The notes: a model not told the origin generated them from the letters alone. A stretch of DNA of 64,000 nt from Cyclobacteriaceae bacterium (GCA_013141055.1 JABFRS010000001.1:1798001-1862000), one strand, 5' to 3'; positions 8,755 through 18,249 are shown, numbered from the stretch's first letter. A program made the numbers and translations.

Positions 8755-9966
8755 ATGCGTCTTGTCATAATAGTATGGTTAGCATTTATTGTTTGCTTTT
8801 CCGCACAGGGTCAGAATCTGACGATCTCTGCTAAAGTTCTGGATAAAGAAACCAAAGAGCCCCTTCCCTTTGCATCGGTAGGAATTAAAGGCAAGCCGAT
8901 TGGTACCATCACCAATTTATCCGGTGAGTTCGATTTTCACTTCCCGGAGGAATACCGCAGCGAGTCCTTTGTCATCAGCATGCTCGGCTATGAAAATTAT
9001 GACGTGCCTGCATCAACACTGGCAGGCCAAAAAGATATTGAGATCCTGATGCTGAAGTCTACAACTATCCTGAATACGGTGGTGATCTCTGATTCATTGC
9101 AGGGTGGAGATATCTTACGGATTGCATTGAGAAGAATTGATCAGAACTATCCCGATGGTCCGTTTCTGCTGGATGGATTCTATCGTGATCTTAAAAAAGT
9201 CGGAGGCACGTATGTTTCTCTTCTCGAAGCCGCCATCAAGATCTATGATGATAACTACCAGCAGCCAAGAAATAAATCAAAATTACGCGAGAGGGTCTCA
9301 TTACAGGAAGTGAGAAGAAGCTTAGGCTACTCCAATAAATTCACAACCTATTTCGATCAGGATAATCTGCTGGAAGTTCTCTTGCTCAACAACGACGTTC
9401 GCTATCGTCTCTTTCCTGAAGAAGAATTCTTTTTCAGCAACCTCCACCGTGAGACCGACTCTTATTACAACGGCCATGAGATTTTTGTAGTGTCACACAT
9501 GAATGAATTCAAACTGAAGCTCTACATCGACAAAAAGAGTTTCGGGATCATTCGCGTTGAGTATGAAAACAATATCCCGGAAGACCTTGGCAAGAAAAGA
9601 GGATTGATCAGAAGATTCGAAAGCATCAAAAGAATTGTTGACTTCAAGTATTTCGAAGGAAAGTTTTTTCTCAACTACCTGACCATCGATTATAAATTGA
9701 ATTGGTATGATCCTGAATCAAACAAACTTAAGTTCGAAACAGAGCTTCAGCAACAGCTTCTGATCAATCATGTCTATGCAGAACCTGAAGAAAAAATTGC
9801 CATCACACAAAGGATGAGAAGCTACGGCCTTCAGTATCAGGATCAGCCTTACAATAAAAAATTCTGGGACAACTATAACGTCATCAAGGAAAGCCCTCTC
9901 GATAAAAAGATCGTTACCGATCTTGAGAGAGAAGGACCGCTTGAAAGACAGTTCGAAAAAAAGTAG
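8755..9966 (+). CDS. carboxypeptidase-like regulatory domain protein, outer membrane/periplasm
   Basis: 403 residues with a signal peptide (1-19, ending AQG). Residues about 22-105 are a carboxypeptidase-regulatory-like domain (LPFASVGIKGKPIGTITN, then FVISMLGYENYDVP). The remaining 300 residues are a beta-rich region common to Bacteroidota proteins annotated only by the N-terminal domain; charged at the C-terminus. Divergent from the LytS/LytTR operon across about 105 bases. No enzymatic motif is visible; export to the outer membrane is inferred from the domain. Confidence 0.75.
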   Translation: MRLVIIVWLAFIVCFSAQGQNLTISAKVLDKETKEPLPFASVGIKGKPIGTITNLSGEFDFHFPEEYRSESFVISMLGYENYDVPASTLAGQKDIEILMLKSTTILNTVVISDSLQGGDILRIALRRIDQNYPDGPFLLDGFYRDLKKVGGTYVSLLEAAIKIYDDNYQQPRNKSKLRERVSLQEVRRSLGYSNKFTTYFDQDNLLEVLLLNNDVRYRLFPEEEFFFSNLHRETDSYYNGHEIFVVSHMNEFKLKLYIDKKSFGIIRVEYENNIPEDLGKKRGLIRRFESIKRIVDFKYFEGKFFLNYLTIDYKLNWYDPESNKLKFETELQQQLLINHVYAEPEEKIAITQRMRSYGLQYQDQPYNKKFWDNYNVIKESPLDKKIVTDLEREGPLERQFEKK

Positions 9967-10035
9967 TTTTCCTTTATCCATCCCTTTAACTTTTTCGTTT
10001 GTTTTCTGATCCCGATAACCATTAGTATTCTCAGG

Positions 10036-10066
10036 ACTATCAGGACATTTTGACATTTCTGATAGT
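10036..10066. repeat. inverted repeat, possible transcript-end hairpin
   Basis: Perfect 8-bp arms ACTATCAG and CTGATAGT around a 15-base loop, 70 bases after the stop of the gene ending at 9966. No T-tract follows, so if it ends transcription it is not a canonical intrinsic terminator. Confidence 0.4.
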
Positions 10067-10186
10067 TATCCGAGGGGAAAAAGAGCAAATTCGAAAAGTC
10101 AAAAACCTAATAATTTGCTCAGTTGCACACTTTTTTGAGCGTGCACCAGCGTTTCCAGCATCAATTCAAAGAAAATCATTCAAAAG

Positions 10187-10230
10187 CACGGTCGACCCAC
10201 GGTCACCCCACAGTCACCCCACGGTCACCC
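10187..10230. repeat. four 11-bp tandem repeats
   Basis: Four consecutive 11-base units: CACGGTCGACC, CACGGTCACCC, CACAGTCACCC, CACGGTCACCC. One base differs from the consensus in unit 3 and two in unit 1. The 11-base period is about one helical turn. They are much more GC-rich than the surrounding intergenic sequence. Confidence 0.85.
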
Positions 10231-10427
10231 CCCCCTGTTTTATCCGATAAGACTCTGAGAAGAGATGGGAAAAACTCAGATAAAACACTGGGAAAGATGG
10301 CTTTAAACACTTAAAAATTAAGTTTTAAGGATTGCTCAACAATCATAGAGATTCAGATGACACCCACTCCACAAAAGGAGAAATGATGTCAGGATGGCAC
10401 TGGTAAGGTTATGTTAAATGGGAATAT

Positions 10428-11405
10428 TCAGAGCCCGGAAGCTTCGCGCAATAGTTCCTCTTTATCAATCGGAACTACACCCTCCTGCTGACAAACCAAT
10501 CCCCCACCGAGATTAGAAAGTGCAGCAATCTTTTCAGGACTTAATTGCAATGCAACGCAGAGTGCAGCAATACTGATAACGGTATCTCCCGCCCCGGAGA
10601 CATCTGCAATAGAACGTTTATGAGCCTTAAGCTTTAGCGTCTGATCTTTATAAACTATGAAAACACCATGCTCTGATAACGTAAGCATCACGCCCTCAAC
10701 TCCAAGCTTCTTCCTGACCTGCTCCACTGCATGATGAATGGATGATTCTTCTCTGGCATCAATATCAACTTTCAATCCCTCGCGAAGTTCTTTGAGATTC
10801 GGTTTGAACAATGTGACATTATTATAATGCAGGAAGTTTCTCTTCTTGGGGTCTACGACTGTTGGAATGTTCTTTGACTTCGCCAGCTTCACAACAGCAT
10901 CAATCATTTTCGGAGTGATCACGCCTTTGTCGTAGTCTTCAAAGATGACTACCTGACAGTTCACGATCAGCTTATTGATTCTTTCAAGCAGTGCAGCCTC
11001 TTCTTTATCGGTAGCAACGGCATCCGACTCTTCATCAATTCTTACAACATGCTGATGAGCAGCAATCACTCTGGTCTTTACTGTAGTCGGACGGGTTGAG
11101 CTCTTCACAATTCCTTCCTTGCTCATTCCCTTCTCATCCAGCAGATCCAGAAGCTTTTTTCCATTGTCGTCATCACCGATCAACGAACAAAGAATTGGCT
11201 TTGCACCCAGGGCAAGGATGTTCAGACCAACATTCGCTGCACCACCCAGACGATAGTCTCTCTTTACAACATTAATAATAGGAACAGGAGCCTCCGGAGA
11301 AATTCTCTCCACAGCACCCCAGGTATAGGCATCCACCATCACGTCACCTATGATGAGGACATTAAGATTATTAAAACCGGAAAAGATATCAGGCCACGAC
11401 TGCAT
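10428..11405 (-). CDS. PfkB-family sugar kinase, RfaE1/HldE kinase-domain type
   Basis: 325 residues matching the kinase half of HldE (D-glycero-beta-D-manno-heptose-7-phosphate kinase): N-terminal VLIIGDVMVDAYTWG and ISPEAPVP, glycine pair motif YRLGGAANVGLN near 51-62, and the PfkB signature with catalytic Asp in GAGD (271-274). The nucleotidyltransferase half of HldE is absent, so this is a stand-alone kinase; heptose-7-phosphate is the likely but unproven substrate. It overlaps the upstream aminotransferase gene by 17 bases and is probably co-transcribed with it. Confidence 0.82.
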   Translation of the reverse strand: MQSWPDIFSGFNNLNVLIIGDVMVDAYTWGAVERISPEAPVPIINVVKRDYRLGGAANVGLNILALGAKPILCSLIGDDDNGKKLLDLLDEKGMSKEGIVKSSTRPTTVKTRVIAAHQHVVRIDEESDAVATDKEEAALLERINKLIVNCQVVIFEDYDKGVITPKMIDAVVKLAKSKNIPTVVDPKKRNFLHYNNVTLFKPNLKELREGLKVDIDAREESSIHHAVEQVRKKLGVEGVMLTLSEHGVFIVYKDQTLKLKAHKRSIADVSGAGDTVISIAALCVALQLSPEKIAALSNLGGGLVCQQEGVVPIDKEELLREASGL

Positions 11406-12615
11406 GTGATGCGCGCGTTTCTTTTAATCCTGAAAGTGTCTCTTTTAAACGTTTCATGGCTTCAGTCAGATCCTTTTCAGAAGCAGCATACGATATGCGA
11501 ACACAGTTCGGGTCACCAAAAGCTCCACCAGGAACCAGTGACACGTGTGCTTTCTCCAAAAGATAAAGGCACAGATCATCACCATTCTTAATGGTTTGTT
11601 GTCCATCCGATTTTCCAAAATAGAAACTTACATCAGGGAAGAAGTAAAAAGCTCCCTGTGGATAATTTGCTTTCACCCCCGGAATATCTTTCAGCAAAGC
11701 ATAAACAATATCTCTGCGCTTGCGATACTCTTCTACCATTTTATTGGTTGGTGTGATGTCGCCTGTGATAGCTGCAAAGGCAGCGCGCTGTGAGATAGAG
11801 CTGTTAGCAGATGTAAGCTGACCCTGCATCTTGTTGGCGCCATCAGCGATCCACTTCGGAGCAGCGATGTATCCCACTCTCCATCCTGTCATCGCATATC
11901 CCTTAGCAAAACCATTGACGGTGATCGTGCGCTCAAACATCCCCGGAAGGGAAGCAATGCTCAACTGATCACCACTGAAATTAATATGTTCATAGATCTC
12001 ATCGGCAATGATGAGAAGTCCCTGATGCTTCAATACCACCTGGGCAATGGACTCAAGTTCCTTCTTTGAAAAAACTGAACCGGTAGGATTACAAGGCGAT
12101 GAAAAAATGATAGCCTTCGTTTTGCTAGTGATTGCTTTTTCGAGTTGGTCAGCCGTTACCTTAAAATCATTTTCAATTCCTCCCTTTACGGTTACCGGTA
12201 CACCTTCTGCCAAACGTACAATAGCATCATAACTTACCCAGTAAGGAGAGAATACAACCACTTCATCACCAGGATTGATCAGTGAGAACATGACATTGGC
12301 AATGGATTGTTTAGCTCCATTGGATACGACAATATTCTCTGCTTTATAAGGAACATTATTTTCCTTCTGATACTTGGCCGCGATGGCCTCACGCAGATCC
12401 TGATAACCCGCTACCGGAGGATAGGCGAAATACTTTCCATCATCAATTGCTTTCTTGGCTGCTTCACAGATATGAAGCGGAGTTTTAAAATCCGGTTCAC
12501 CCAGACTCAGGTTGATAACATCAATGCCTCTGGATTTATACTCCCGGGCTTTGGCTGCCATGGCAAGTGTTGCTGATTCTTCAATGGATTCGATGCGGCG
12601 GGAAAGTTGATTCAT
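11389..12615 (-). CDS. aspC: PLP-dependent aspartate aminotransferase (class I/II)
   Basis: 408 residues, the usual length for subgroup I-beta aspartate aminotransferases. Visible motifs: substrate region SLGEPDF (38-43), CNPTGS with N176, DEIYEH with D205, and the PLP-binding lysine K238 in GFAKGYAMTGWRVGY. The C-terminus has the substrate-carboxylate region (CVRISYAASEKDL). Cytoplasmic, making aspartate from oxaloacetate and glutamate. Followed by the PfkB kinase with an overlap of 17 bases. Confidence 0.9.
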   Translation of the reverse strand: MNQLSRRIESIEESATLAMAAKAREYKSRGIDVINLSLGEPDFKTPLHICEAAKKAIDDGKYFAYPPVAGYQDLREAIAAKYQKENNVPYKAENIVVSNGAKQSIANVMFSLINPGDEVVVFSPYWVSYDAIVRLAEGVPVTVKGGIENDFKVTADQLEKAITSKTKAIIFSSPCNPTGSVFSKKELESIAQVVLKHQGLLIIADEIYEHINFSGDQLSIASLPGMFERTITVNGFAKGYAMTGWRVGYIAAPKWIADGANKMQGQLTSANSSISQRAAFAAITGDITPTNKMVEEYRKRRDIVYALLKDIPGVKANYPQGAFYFFPDVSFYFGKSDGQQTIKNGDDLCLYLLEKAHVSLVPGGAFGDPNCVRISYAASEKDLTEAMKRLKETLSGLKETRASHAVVA

Positions 12616-12721
12616 GGCAAAAGAAAGGCATTATGTGAGCCGCAAAGAACGCAAATAAGAATGAGGAATTAAAGAATGAAAAATTGAAAGAATGCTGACG
12701 CTAACAGCAGATCTGCAAACG

Positions 12722-13330
12722 TTAGCTGAACAGTATGCGTGAGGTAATGCTGCGACCGAGGGTAATTTCATCTGCATACTCAAGATCTCCACCCATGGGA
12801 ATACCTCTTGCGATGGATGTGATCTTAACCGGATACTCTTTTAATTTCCGGTGAAGATAAAACGCCGTTGTATCTCCCTCCAGTGTCGGGCTGATGGCCA
12901 GAATGATCTCTTTGATTTCCACTGACGGATGTGACAGACGGGTGATCAGTGAGTCGATCGTTAATTCCGAAGGGCCAACTCCCTGCATAGGAGAAATGAT
13001 TCCACCTAAAACATGATATACACCCCTGTATTGAGCGGTGTTCTCAATGGCCATGACATCACGGCTTTCCTCCACGATGCATAAAATAGTTTTATCCCTG
13101 CGGTGGCTGGTGCAGATCGAGCATTCATCACTATCCGAGATCGAATGACACGTCTTGCAGAATTTGATGTTGGATCTGAGCTTATTTAATGATTCTGTCA
13201 GCGCCAAGGTCTTGTTCTCATTTTCTTTAACAAGATGAAGCACCAGGCGCAAGGCAGTTTTCTTTCCAATGCCCGGCAGCTTGGCTATTTCATTAACAGC
13301 ATCTTCAATAAGTTTTGAGGGATATTCCAA
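12722..13330 (-). CDS. recR: recombination mediator RecR
   Basis: 202 residues, full length. Helix-hairpin-helix LPGIGKKTALRLVLHL at 18-33, zinc-binding C4 motif at C58, C61, C70 and C73, and a TOPRIM domain (ILCIVEESRDVMAIE, then SPTLEGDTTAFYL). The start is a TTG, giving MEYPSKLIEDAVNEIAKLPG, which matches family N-termini; no ATG is available upstream in frame. RecR loads RecA with RecO/RecF during gap repair. The adjacent clpS ends just upstream and may be in the same transcript. Confidence 0.95.
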   Translation of the reverse strand: MEYPSKLIEDAVNEIAKLPGIGKKTALRLVLHLVKENENKTLALTESLNKLRSNIKFCKTCHSISDSDECSICTSHRRDKTILCIVEESRDVMAIENTAQYRGVYHVLGGIISPMQGVGPSELTIDSLITRLSHPSVEIKEIILAISPTLEGDTTAFYLHRKLKEYPVKITSIARGIPMGGDLEYADEITLGRSITSRILFS

Positions 13331-13365
13331 AATGTCAAAAAGTAAAAATTAAGAAAACTGATCGA

Positions 13366-13653
13366 TCAAAGAATCTTTGCATCGATCCCCGCTTCACAAA
13401 TCCCATCCCGCATAGGCTTGAGCTCTTCAAACAAACCTGTCTTCACTGCACACTTGCCTTTATAGTGAATGAGCATTGTGCATTGCTCCGCTTGTTCTGC
13501 GGTATGCTTGCAAACTCTCATCAACGTATTGATCACATGTTCGAAGGTATTGACATCATCATTAAAGACAACAAGGTCCTTAACGTCAATCTCTTCTTCC
13601 AGCACCTCAACTGCTTTCTCCTCTTTATATGCCGGCTTCACAACTTTTCCCAT
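13366..13653 (-). CDS. clpS: ATP-dependent Clp protease adaptor ClpS
   Basis: 95 residues with the ClpS core: VVFNDDVNTFEHVINTLMRV (about 33-52), then HTAEQAEQCTMLIHYKGKCAV. The N-degron pocket Asp/Asn pair of the NDDVN motif and the later His are present. Family role: delivers N-end-rule substrates to ClpAP/ClpCP. It precedes recR on the minus strand with a gap of about 35 bases and is divergent from the symporter gene. Confidence 0.95.
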   Translation of the reverse strand: MGKVVKPAYKEEKAVEVLEEEIDVKDLVVFNDDVNTFEHVINTLMRVCKHTAEQAEQCTMLIHYKGKCAVKTGLFEELKPMRDGICEAGIDAKIL

Positions 13654-13729
13654 CGGTGGATGTACAATTAGTTTGCGATACTGGTTCCAAAAGTAAAAAA
13701 TTTTAACAAGTTTGCCCCCTCAAATCGCT

Positions 13730-15193
13730 ATGAGTCCATATCTCGTCCTTTCCATCATCCTGGTTTACTTCACGGCCCTTATTATTATATCTATCATTAC
13801 CTCCAAAGGCGCCACTACAGATACATTTTTCACGGCCAACCGCCAATCTCCCTGGTATCTGGTCGCGTTTGGAATGATCGGCTCCTCCCTTTCGGGAATC
13901 ACGTTTGTTTCCGTTCCCGGAAATGTCGGCAAGGTCGGCTTCTCCTATTTTCAGGTGGTGCTGGGATATATCGTTGGATATACCGTGATCATGACCATCC
14001 TGATGCCATTATATTATAGACTCAATCTTGTTTCCATCTATACTTACCTCGAACAACGCTTTGATAAGTGGGCTTACCGCACCGGCGCTTTCTTTTTCCT
14101 GCTTTCGCGAACGATGGGCTCAGCGTTACGACTCTGCCTTTCCGCTACCGTACTGCAACTATTCCTTTTCGATGCATGGAATGTTCCGTTCTACGTAACA
14201 GTTGCCATCACCATCTTCCTGATCTGGATCTATACATTTAAAGGTGGCATCAAAACCATTGTGTGGACCGATGCCTTTCAGACTATTTTTCTGGTGTCAG
14301 CCGTTGTGATCAGTGTCTACCTGATCTCCCAAAGACTTGGCTTGTCATTAGGTGAGATGATCTCAACCGTCAGCAACAGTGATTATTCAAAGATCTTTTT
14401 CTTTGATGATGTCAACAGCACCTTATTCTTTCCTAAACAGTTTCTGGCGGGAGCTTTCATTGCCATTGCCATGACAGGACTTGACCAGGATCTGATGCAA
14501 AAGAATCTTACCTGCAAAAATCTTGGCGAAGCACAGAAGAACATGTTCTGGCTTACCGTCTCCATTGTCATTGTGAATCTGTTATTCCTGACGCTCGGTG
14601 CGCTGCTTTACATTTACAGCAACACGAAAGGTCTTGCCATCCCTGAATTCACCGATGAATTGTATCCAAGACTTGCATTGAATGAATTCGGATTGCTGGC
14701 GGGTATATTCTTTCTGCTTGGAATTATTGCCTCCTCTTATGCGAGTGCCGATTCAGCACTTGCATCCCTGACAACGTCTTTCTGCATTGACTTTCTTGAT
14801 TTTAAAAACAAGCCAGAAGTTGTCAAGAAGAAACAGAAGAACAGAGTGCATCTTGCCTTCTCGCTGATCTTCCTGGTCATCATTCTGATCTCAAAAGAAC
14901 TCAACCAGCGATCACTGATCGATACCGTTCTATTGGTAGCAGGCTATACCTATGGTCCGTTGTTAGGATTGTTTGTATTCGGACTTTATACTTCACGCCA
15001 GGTGAAAGGCATTGCAGTACCGGTTGTGTGTGTCATTGCTCCGCTGATTTCCTATTGGATCAGCTCGCATTCCACTCAATGGTTTTCAGGATACAAGATC
15101 GGAAGTGAAGTGTTGATCATGAATGGTGCCATTACATTTGCACTGCTGTGGTCAATATCGAAGAAAGGCCTATCAGATTTTAAGCACGCCTGA
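13730..15193 (+). CDS. sodium:solute symporter (SSS family)
   Basis: 487 residues from the ATG at 13730; an in-frame TTG 18 bases upstream is less likely because the ATG gives a typical N-terminal first helix. About thirteen hydrophobic helices. Family hallmarks: FFTANRQSPWYLVAFGMIGS near the first helices, GGIKTIVWTDAFQ, and an SYASADSALASLTTSF stretch in the later half. Substrate cannot be assigned; SSS members carry sugars, amino acids, nucleosides or organic acids. It stands alone, convergent with the MGMT-like gene. Confidence 0.88.
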   Translation: MSPYLVLSIILVYFTALIIISIITSKGATTDTFFTANRQSPWYLVAFGMIGSSLSGITFVSVPGNVGKVGFSYFQVVLGYIVGYTVIMTILMPLYYRLNLVSIYTYLEQRFDKWAYRTGAFFFLLSRTMGSALRLCLSATVLQLFLFDAWNVPFYVTVAITIFLIWIYTFKGGIKTIVWTDAFQTIFLVSAVVISVYLISQRLGLSLGEMISTVSNSDYSKIFFFDDVNSTLFFPKQFLAGAFIAIAMTGLDQDLMQKNLTCKNLGEAQKNMFWLTVSIVIVNLLFLTLGALLYIYSNTKGLAIPEFTDELYPRLALNEFGLLAGIFFLLGIIASSYASADSALASLTTSFCIDFLDFKNKPEVVKKKQKNRVHLAFSLIFLVIILISKELNQRSLIDTVLLVAGYTYGPLLGLFVFGLYTSRQVKGIAVPVVCVIAPLISYWISSHSTQWFSGYKIGSEVLIMNGAITFALLWSISKKGLSDFKHA

Positions 15194-15212
15194 TCTTAAC
15201 CCTGTACATTCT

Positions 15213-15563
15213 TCACATCAGTTCCTTCGCCGGATCCCACAATCTGTTTTCAAAGTCCTGCACTTTGTCTTTGACAACCTTTACTCCTTCTTTTTCAAGA
15301 CTCTTCTGCATAGAGCTTGGTGGCCGGAAGTGATGCTTACCCGTCAGTAATCCCTGACTGTTGACGACGCGATGAGCAGGAACCTTCTTCTCTGAATGAG
15401 CGGCATTCATTGCCCATCCCACCATGCGTGCACTCATTCCTGTTCCGAGATATCGCGCAATCGCTCCATAGCTGGTGACTCTTCCTTTCGGAATAAGCTT
15501 CGCTACTTCGAAAACATCTTCAAAAAAATTATGTCGCTTCGGTGTTTTTTTGCTGGTCGCCAT
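15213..15563 (-). CDS. alkyltransferase-like protein (MGMT family, catalytic Cys replaced)
   Basis: 116 residues, the length of a lone DNA-binding domain of O6-alkylguanine-DNA alkyltransferase. Helix-turn-helix and arginine finger region: PKGRVTSYGAIARYLG, then ARMVGWAMNA. The active-site PCHR motif reads PAHRVV, with Ala at 63 in place of the alkyl-accepting Cys. Known proteins of this kind (ATL/eAtl) bind O6-alkylguanine without transferring the alkyl group and flag it for nucleotide excision repair. Convergent with the symporter. Confidence 0.88.
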   Translation of the reverse strand: MATSKKTPKRHNFFEDVFEVAKLIPKGRVTSYGAIARYLGTGMSARMVGWAMNAAHSEKKVPAHRVVNSQGLLTGKHHFRPPSSMQKSLEKEGVKVVKDKVQDFENRLWDPAKELM

Positions 15564-15662
15564 GAATAAATGCCAAATTGTATATGAAAGATAGCTTTTA
15601 TCTAAAATATAGTAAGCGATCCACCCTCATGGTTTATTTTTGCGAAACCTAGATCTGGCTGC

Positions 15663-17183
15663 ATGCGAGTTGTTCTGTTATTTTTATTTCTCTCAGGAGC
15701 GTTGAGCCTTGTCGCACAGCAACTGGTCTTCCCAAGTCAGTCAGGCTGGACACAGCTGGAAGAAGGAAAAGAATTTTCATTCACTGTTGGGTTAACGGAC
15801 AACAGCAAAGTGGTAAGATTTTCTCTTGACGGAGGAAACGATCTCGGGATGCAGCTTGACTCGATCGGGCATTTCACATGGACACCTTCATATGATCTTG
15901 TTGATCGTCTTGCAAAGCAAAAAGAGATCAGTGTTATTTTTCAGGCAGAACTTAAAGATGGAAAGCGAACACGCCATGCTGTTAATTTCTTTGTAACGCA
16001 TGTCAACCGGCCACCGGTAGTAGGTGACCTTCCCACTTTTTATGTAAAGCAGAATACTTCTTCCAAATATCAGATCCCTGCAGATTATGTTCACGATCCG
16101 GATGGAGATCCCGTTATTTTCAAGGCACGTGAGTCGGTAATGCCGGAGGGTGCGGTCATGACATCATTGGGACAGATCACCTGGACACCTTCGCGAACAC
16201 AATTCAACAGTCTTCGCACTACACCATTGGATATAGAGTTTATAGTTCAGGATCAGCCTGACAAGGCAGAGACCATTGGCAAGATCCGTGTGGGTCAGAC
16301 ACAACTTGATCTTCCCCCTGAACTTTTGCTGGTTCCGGCAGATACTCTTTGGACCATCAAAGAAAATGAAGGGATCAATCTCAAGATCTATGTTTCCGAT
16401 CCCAACGGTGATGACAATATTGATCAGGTTGATTTCATCAGCTCAAATGTAAAAGTGCCGAAGAGTGCGTTGAAAGAAAATTCCAAAGTACAGCGCGAAT
16501 TCACCTGGTCTCCAGGTTACGATTTCGTTGATGAAGCAGAAAAGAAAGTTGAAGTGCTGTTAACATTCTTTGCATTCGACAAAAGCAGCAACCGTGTTCA
16601 AAGAAAAATTCGGGTGATCGTGATCGATGCTGAGAATATTGAAGAAAAAGACAAGATTCTGTATCAAAAATATTTCAACACGCTGGCGGCCACCAAGAAT
16701 CTGATCGATTTACTGGATCAGAATAATGAAAAGCTTGAGGGAACGTTCAACCGTGCCAAGAAAGGAAAGAAGAAGAGAACGATTCTTACGGCTTCCCTTG
16801 GAGCAGTGACGGGTATTTCGCCATTGGTATTAAATTCCGATGGATCGAAGGGGGTTTCAGTCGTGGGAGGAACATCTGTTCTTACATTGAATTCATTGGA
16901 AGCAGGGCAAGTAATCGGCCGCTCTGCAGGAGAATATCAGAATCGCATCAAGACCAATCGTGATCTGAGAACACAGCTTCAGCTGAAAGGAAATTTCTTT
17001 GCAAGAAAGTATGCATTGAAATCTATTCGCAGAGTTTCAGAGTTTGAGTTTGACAGAGATGAATTAGTAAGATTGCTCAACACAGATCAATTGACAACAT
17101 TGGAATTATCCGCCAGGCCACAGGGCGTGCCAACAGAAAAAGAATTGAAGAAGACCTTCACCGATTTGGGGGACGAGAATTAA
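15663..17183 (+). CDS. secreted protein with putative Ig/cadherin-like repeats
   Basis: 506 residues with a signal peptide (1-19, ending VAQQ). Residues about 20-330 contain three beta-sandwich units recognised by repeated DPDGDP/DPNGDD acidic motifs and ITWTPS/FTWSPG endings, as in putative Ig (He_PIG) or cadherin-like domains. The remaining C-terminal part is helical and charged with a small Gly/Ser hydrophobic patch. A TATTTTTG box at 15635-15642 fits a Bacteroidota -7 element. Surface or periplasmic adhesion/scaffold role is inference; no enzyme motif. Confidence 0.7.
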   Translation: MRVVLLFLFLSGALSLVAQQLVFPSQSGWTQLEEGKEFSFTVGLTDNSKVVRFSLDGGNDLGMQLDSIGHFTWTPSYDLVDRLAKQKEISVIFQAELKDGKRTRHAVNFFVTHVNRPPVVGDLPTFYVKQNTSSKYQIPADYVHDPDGDPVIFKARESVMPEGAVMTSLGQITWTPSRTQFNSLRTTPLDIEFIVQDQPDKAETIGKIRVGQTQLDLPPELLLVPADTLWTIKENEGINLKIYVSDPNGDDNIDQVDFISSNVKVPKSALKENSKVQREFTWSPGYDFVDEAEKKVEVLLTFFAFDKSSNRVQRKIRVIVIDAENIEEKDKILYQKYFNTLAATKNLIDLLDQNNEKLEGTFNRAKKGKKKRTILTASLGAVTGISPLVLNSDGSKGVSVVGGTSVLTLNSLEAGQVIGRSAGEYQNRIKTNRDLRTQLQLKGNFFARKYALKSIRRVSEFEFDRDELVRLLNTDQLTTLELSARPQGVPTEKELKKTFTDLGDEN

Positions 17184-17238
17184 CGATCCGGTTACATTTT
17201 TTAAGCAGTCATGGATAAAGAGTCCTACAAAGAAAAAA

Positions 17239-18249
17239 ATGACTGTGAACAAGTTCTTGTTATTCATTTTCCTTGCCGTGATCGCATGTTCGGAAGATAC
17301 ACCTCCACCGGTAGTTCCAGCACCTTTACCTGCACCTACACCACCAATAACTCCGATTCCTCCCGCATCACCTGTTAATGTTGCTACCACAACAATAGAA
17401 GTAACTCCTGCTACGCTGTCGCTTGTTAAAGGAGTTACGTCGCAATTGACCGCAACCATTACTCCTGCAGATGCTACTGATAAAAGTATTACATGGTCTT
17501 CATCCAGTAATGCTGTCGCGACTGTTAATTCTACCGGCCAGATAGCAGCCATTGCTTCAGGAACAACAACCATTACAGCCACACAAGGAAGTCTTACTTC
17601 AAGTTGTACAGTGATCGTAACCGATAACGATCAGATTGCTCTTGCCGGTGCTGTCTGGAATCTGTTCAACACAAATGTTTACAGCATAAAGTCCAACAAT
17701 GGTGCAACACTGCAACTGGATCTTGCAAGAAATGCATTATGGTTTAACAACAGTGAAGGTGGCCTCATCCATCGGATGGTAACAGGAGATTTTACACTTA
17801 CGGCAACGGTGAGTTCTGTTAAAAGAACCAATAATAGTCAGGAAGCAGATTGCATGGTTTGTCTTGGCGGTCTGATGGTTCGTAACCCAGCGTCGACAAA
17901 TGCGGATGAAGACTATGTTCATCTTGTAACAGGCATCACGCCGGGTGGTCGCGGTGCAGAAACAAAGAATACAACCAACAGCGCTTCACTTTATTCACCA
18001 ACCGGAGCCAATCAGCTTCCGCATACTGATGGACAAACGGCGCATGATCTGAGGATACAACGCACAGGAAGTTCATTCACTTTATATAAGAAGTCTTCGA
18101 CGGATGTTAACTGGGTGTTGCTGGCAACCTATAGCCGGCCGGATCTTCCTGCCAGTGTGCAAGTAGGGCTTAATATCTATACGAGTGTCTTTGGTGCAGC
18201 GGTTGCGGATCTGAGTGTGGTGTATAGTAATATAAGTTTGGTGCAGTGA
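17239..18249 (+). CDS. lipoprotein with BIG2 Ig-like domain and concanavalin-like C-terminal domain
   Basis: 336 residues. Signal peptide with lipobox ending at C17 (AVIAC), then a Pro-rich linker (22-50) and a bacterial Ig-like group 2 domain (about 53-128; ITWSSSSNAVATVN). Residues about 135-336 look like a DUF1349/concanavalin-type beta-sandwich (WFNNSEGGLIHRMVTGDFTL, then FTLYKKSSTDVNWVLLATY). Likely displayed on the outer membrane and binding a carbohydrate. It follows the Ig-like protein by 55 bases in the same direction. Confidence 0.75.
   Translation: MTVNKFLLFIFLAVIACSEDTPPPVVPAPLPAPTPPITPIPPASPVNVATTTIEVTPATLSLVKGVTSQLTATITPADATDKSITWSSSSNAVATVNSTGQIAAIASGTTTITATQGSLTSSCTVIVTDNDQIALAGAVWNLFNTNVYSIKSNNGATLQLDLARNALWFNNSEGGLIHRMVTGDFTLTATVSSVKRTNNSQEADCMVCLGGLMVRNPASTNADEDYVHLVTGITPGGRGAETKNTTNSASLYSPTGANQLPHTDGQTAHDLRIQRTGSSFTLYKKSSTDVNWVLLATYSRPDLPASVQVGLNIYTSVFGAAVADLSVVYSNISLVQ

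Larger units (their letters stand above)
9967..10427. other. gene-free interval with hairpin and tandem repeat
   Basis: No credible coding frame on either strand. It contains an 8-bp hairpin at 10036-10066, four 11-bp tandem units at 10187-10230, and an outer inverted repeat GTTTTATC/GATAAAAC at 10237-10286 enclosing CTGAG/CTCAG. It lies between two convergent genes. Confidence 0.6.

Noticed and set aside
10187..10230. CRISPR-like tandem units
   Set aside because: The units are contiguous 11-mers without spacers and there are no cas genes.
13315..13671. 118-codon plus-strand frame across clpS
   Set aside because: It is the antisense shadow of clpS and the gap beside recR; the ClpS reading is supported by family motifs.
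17106..17582. 158-codon minus-strand frame with Val/Ala-rich translation
   Set aside because: Antisense to the Ig-like lipoprotein; low complexity mirrors the Thr/Pro-rich codons of the real gene.
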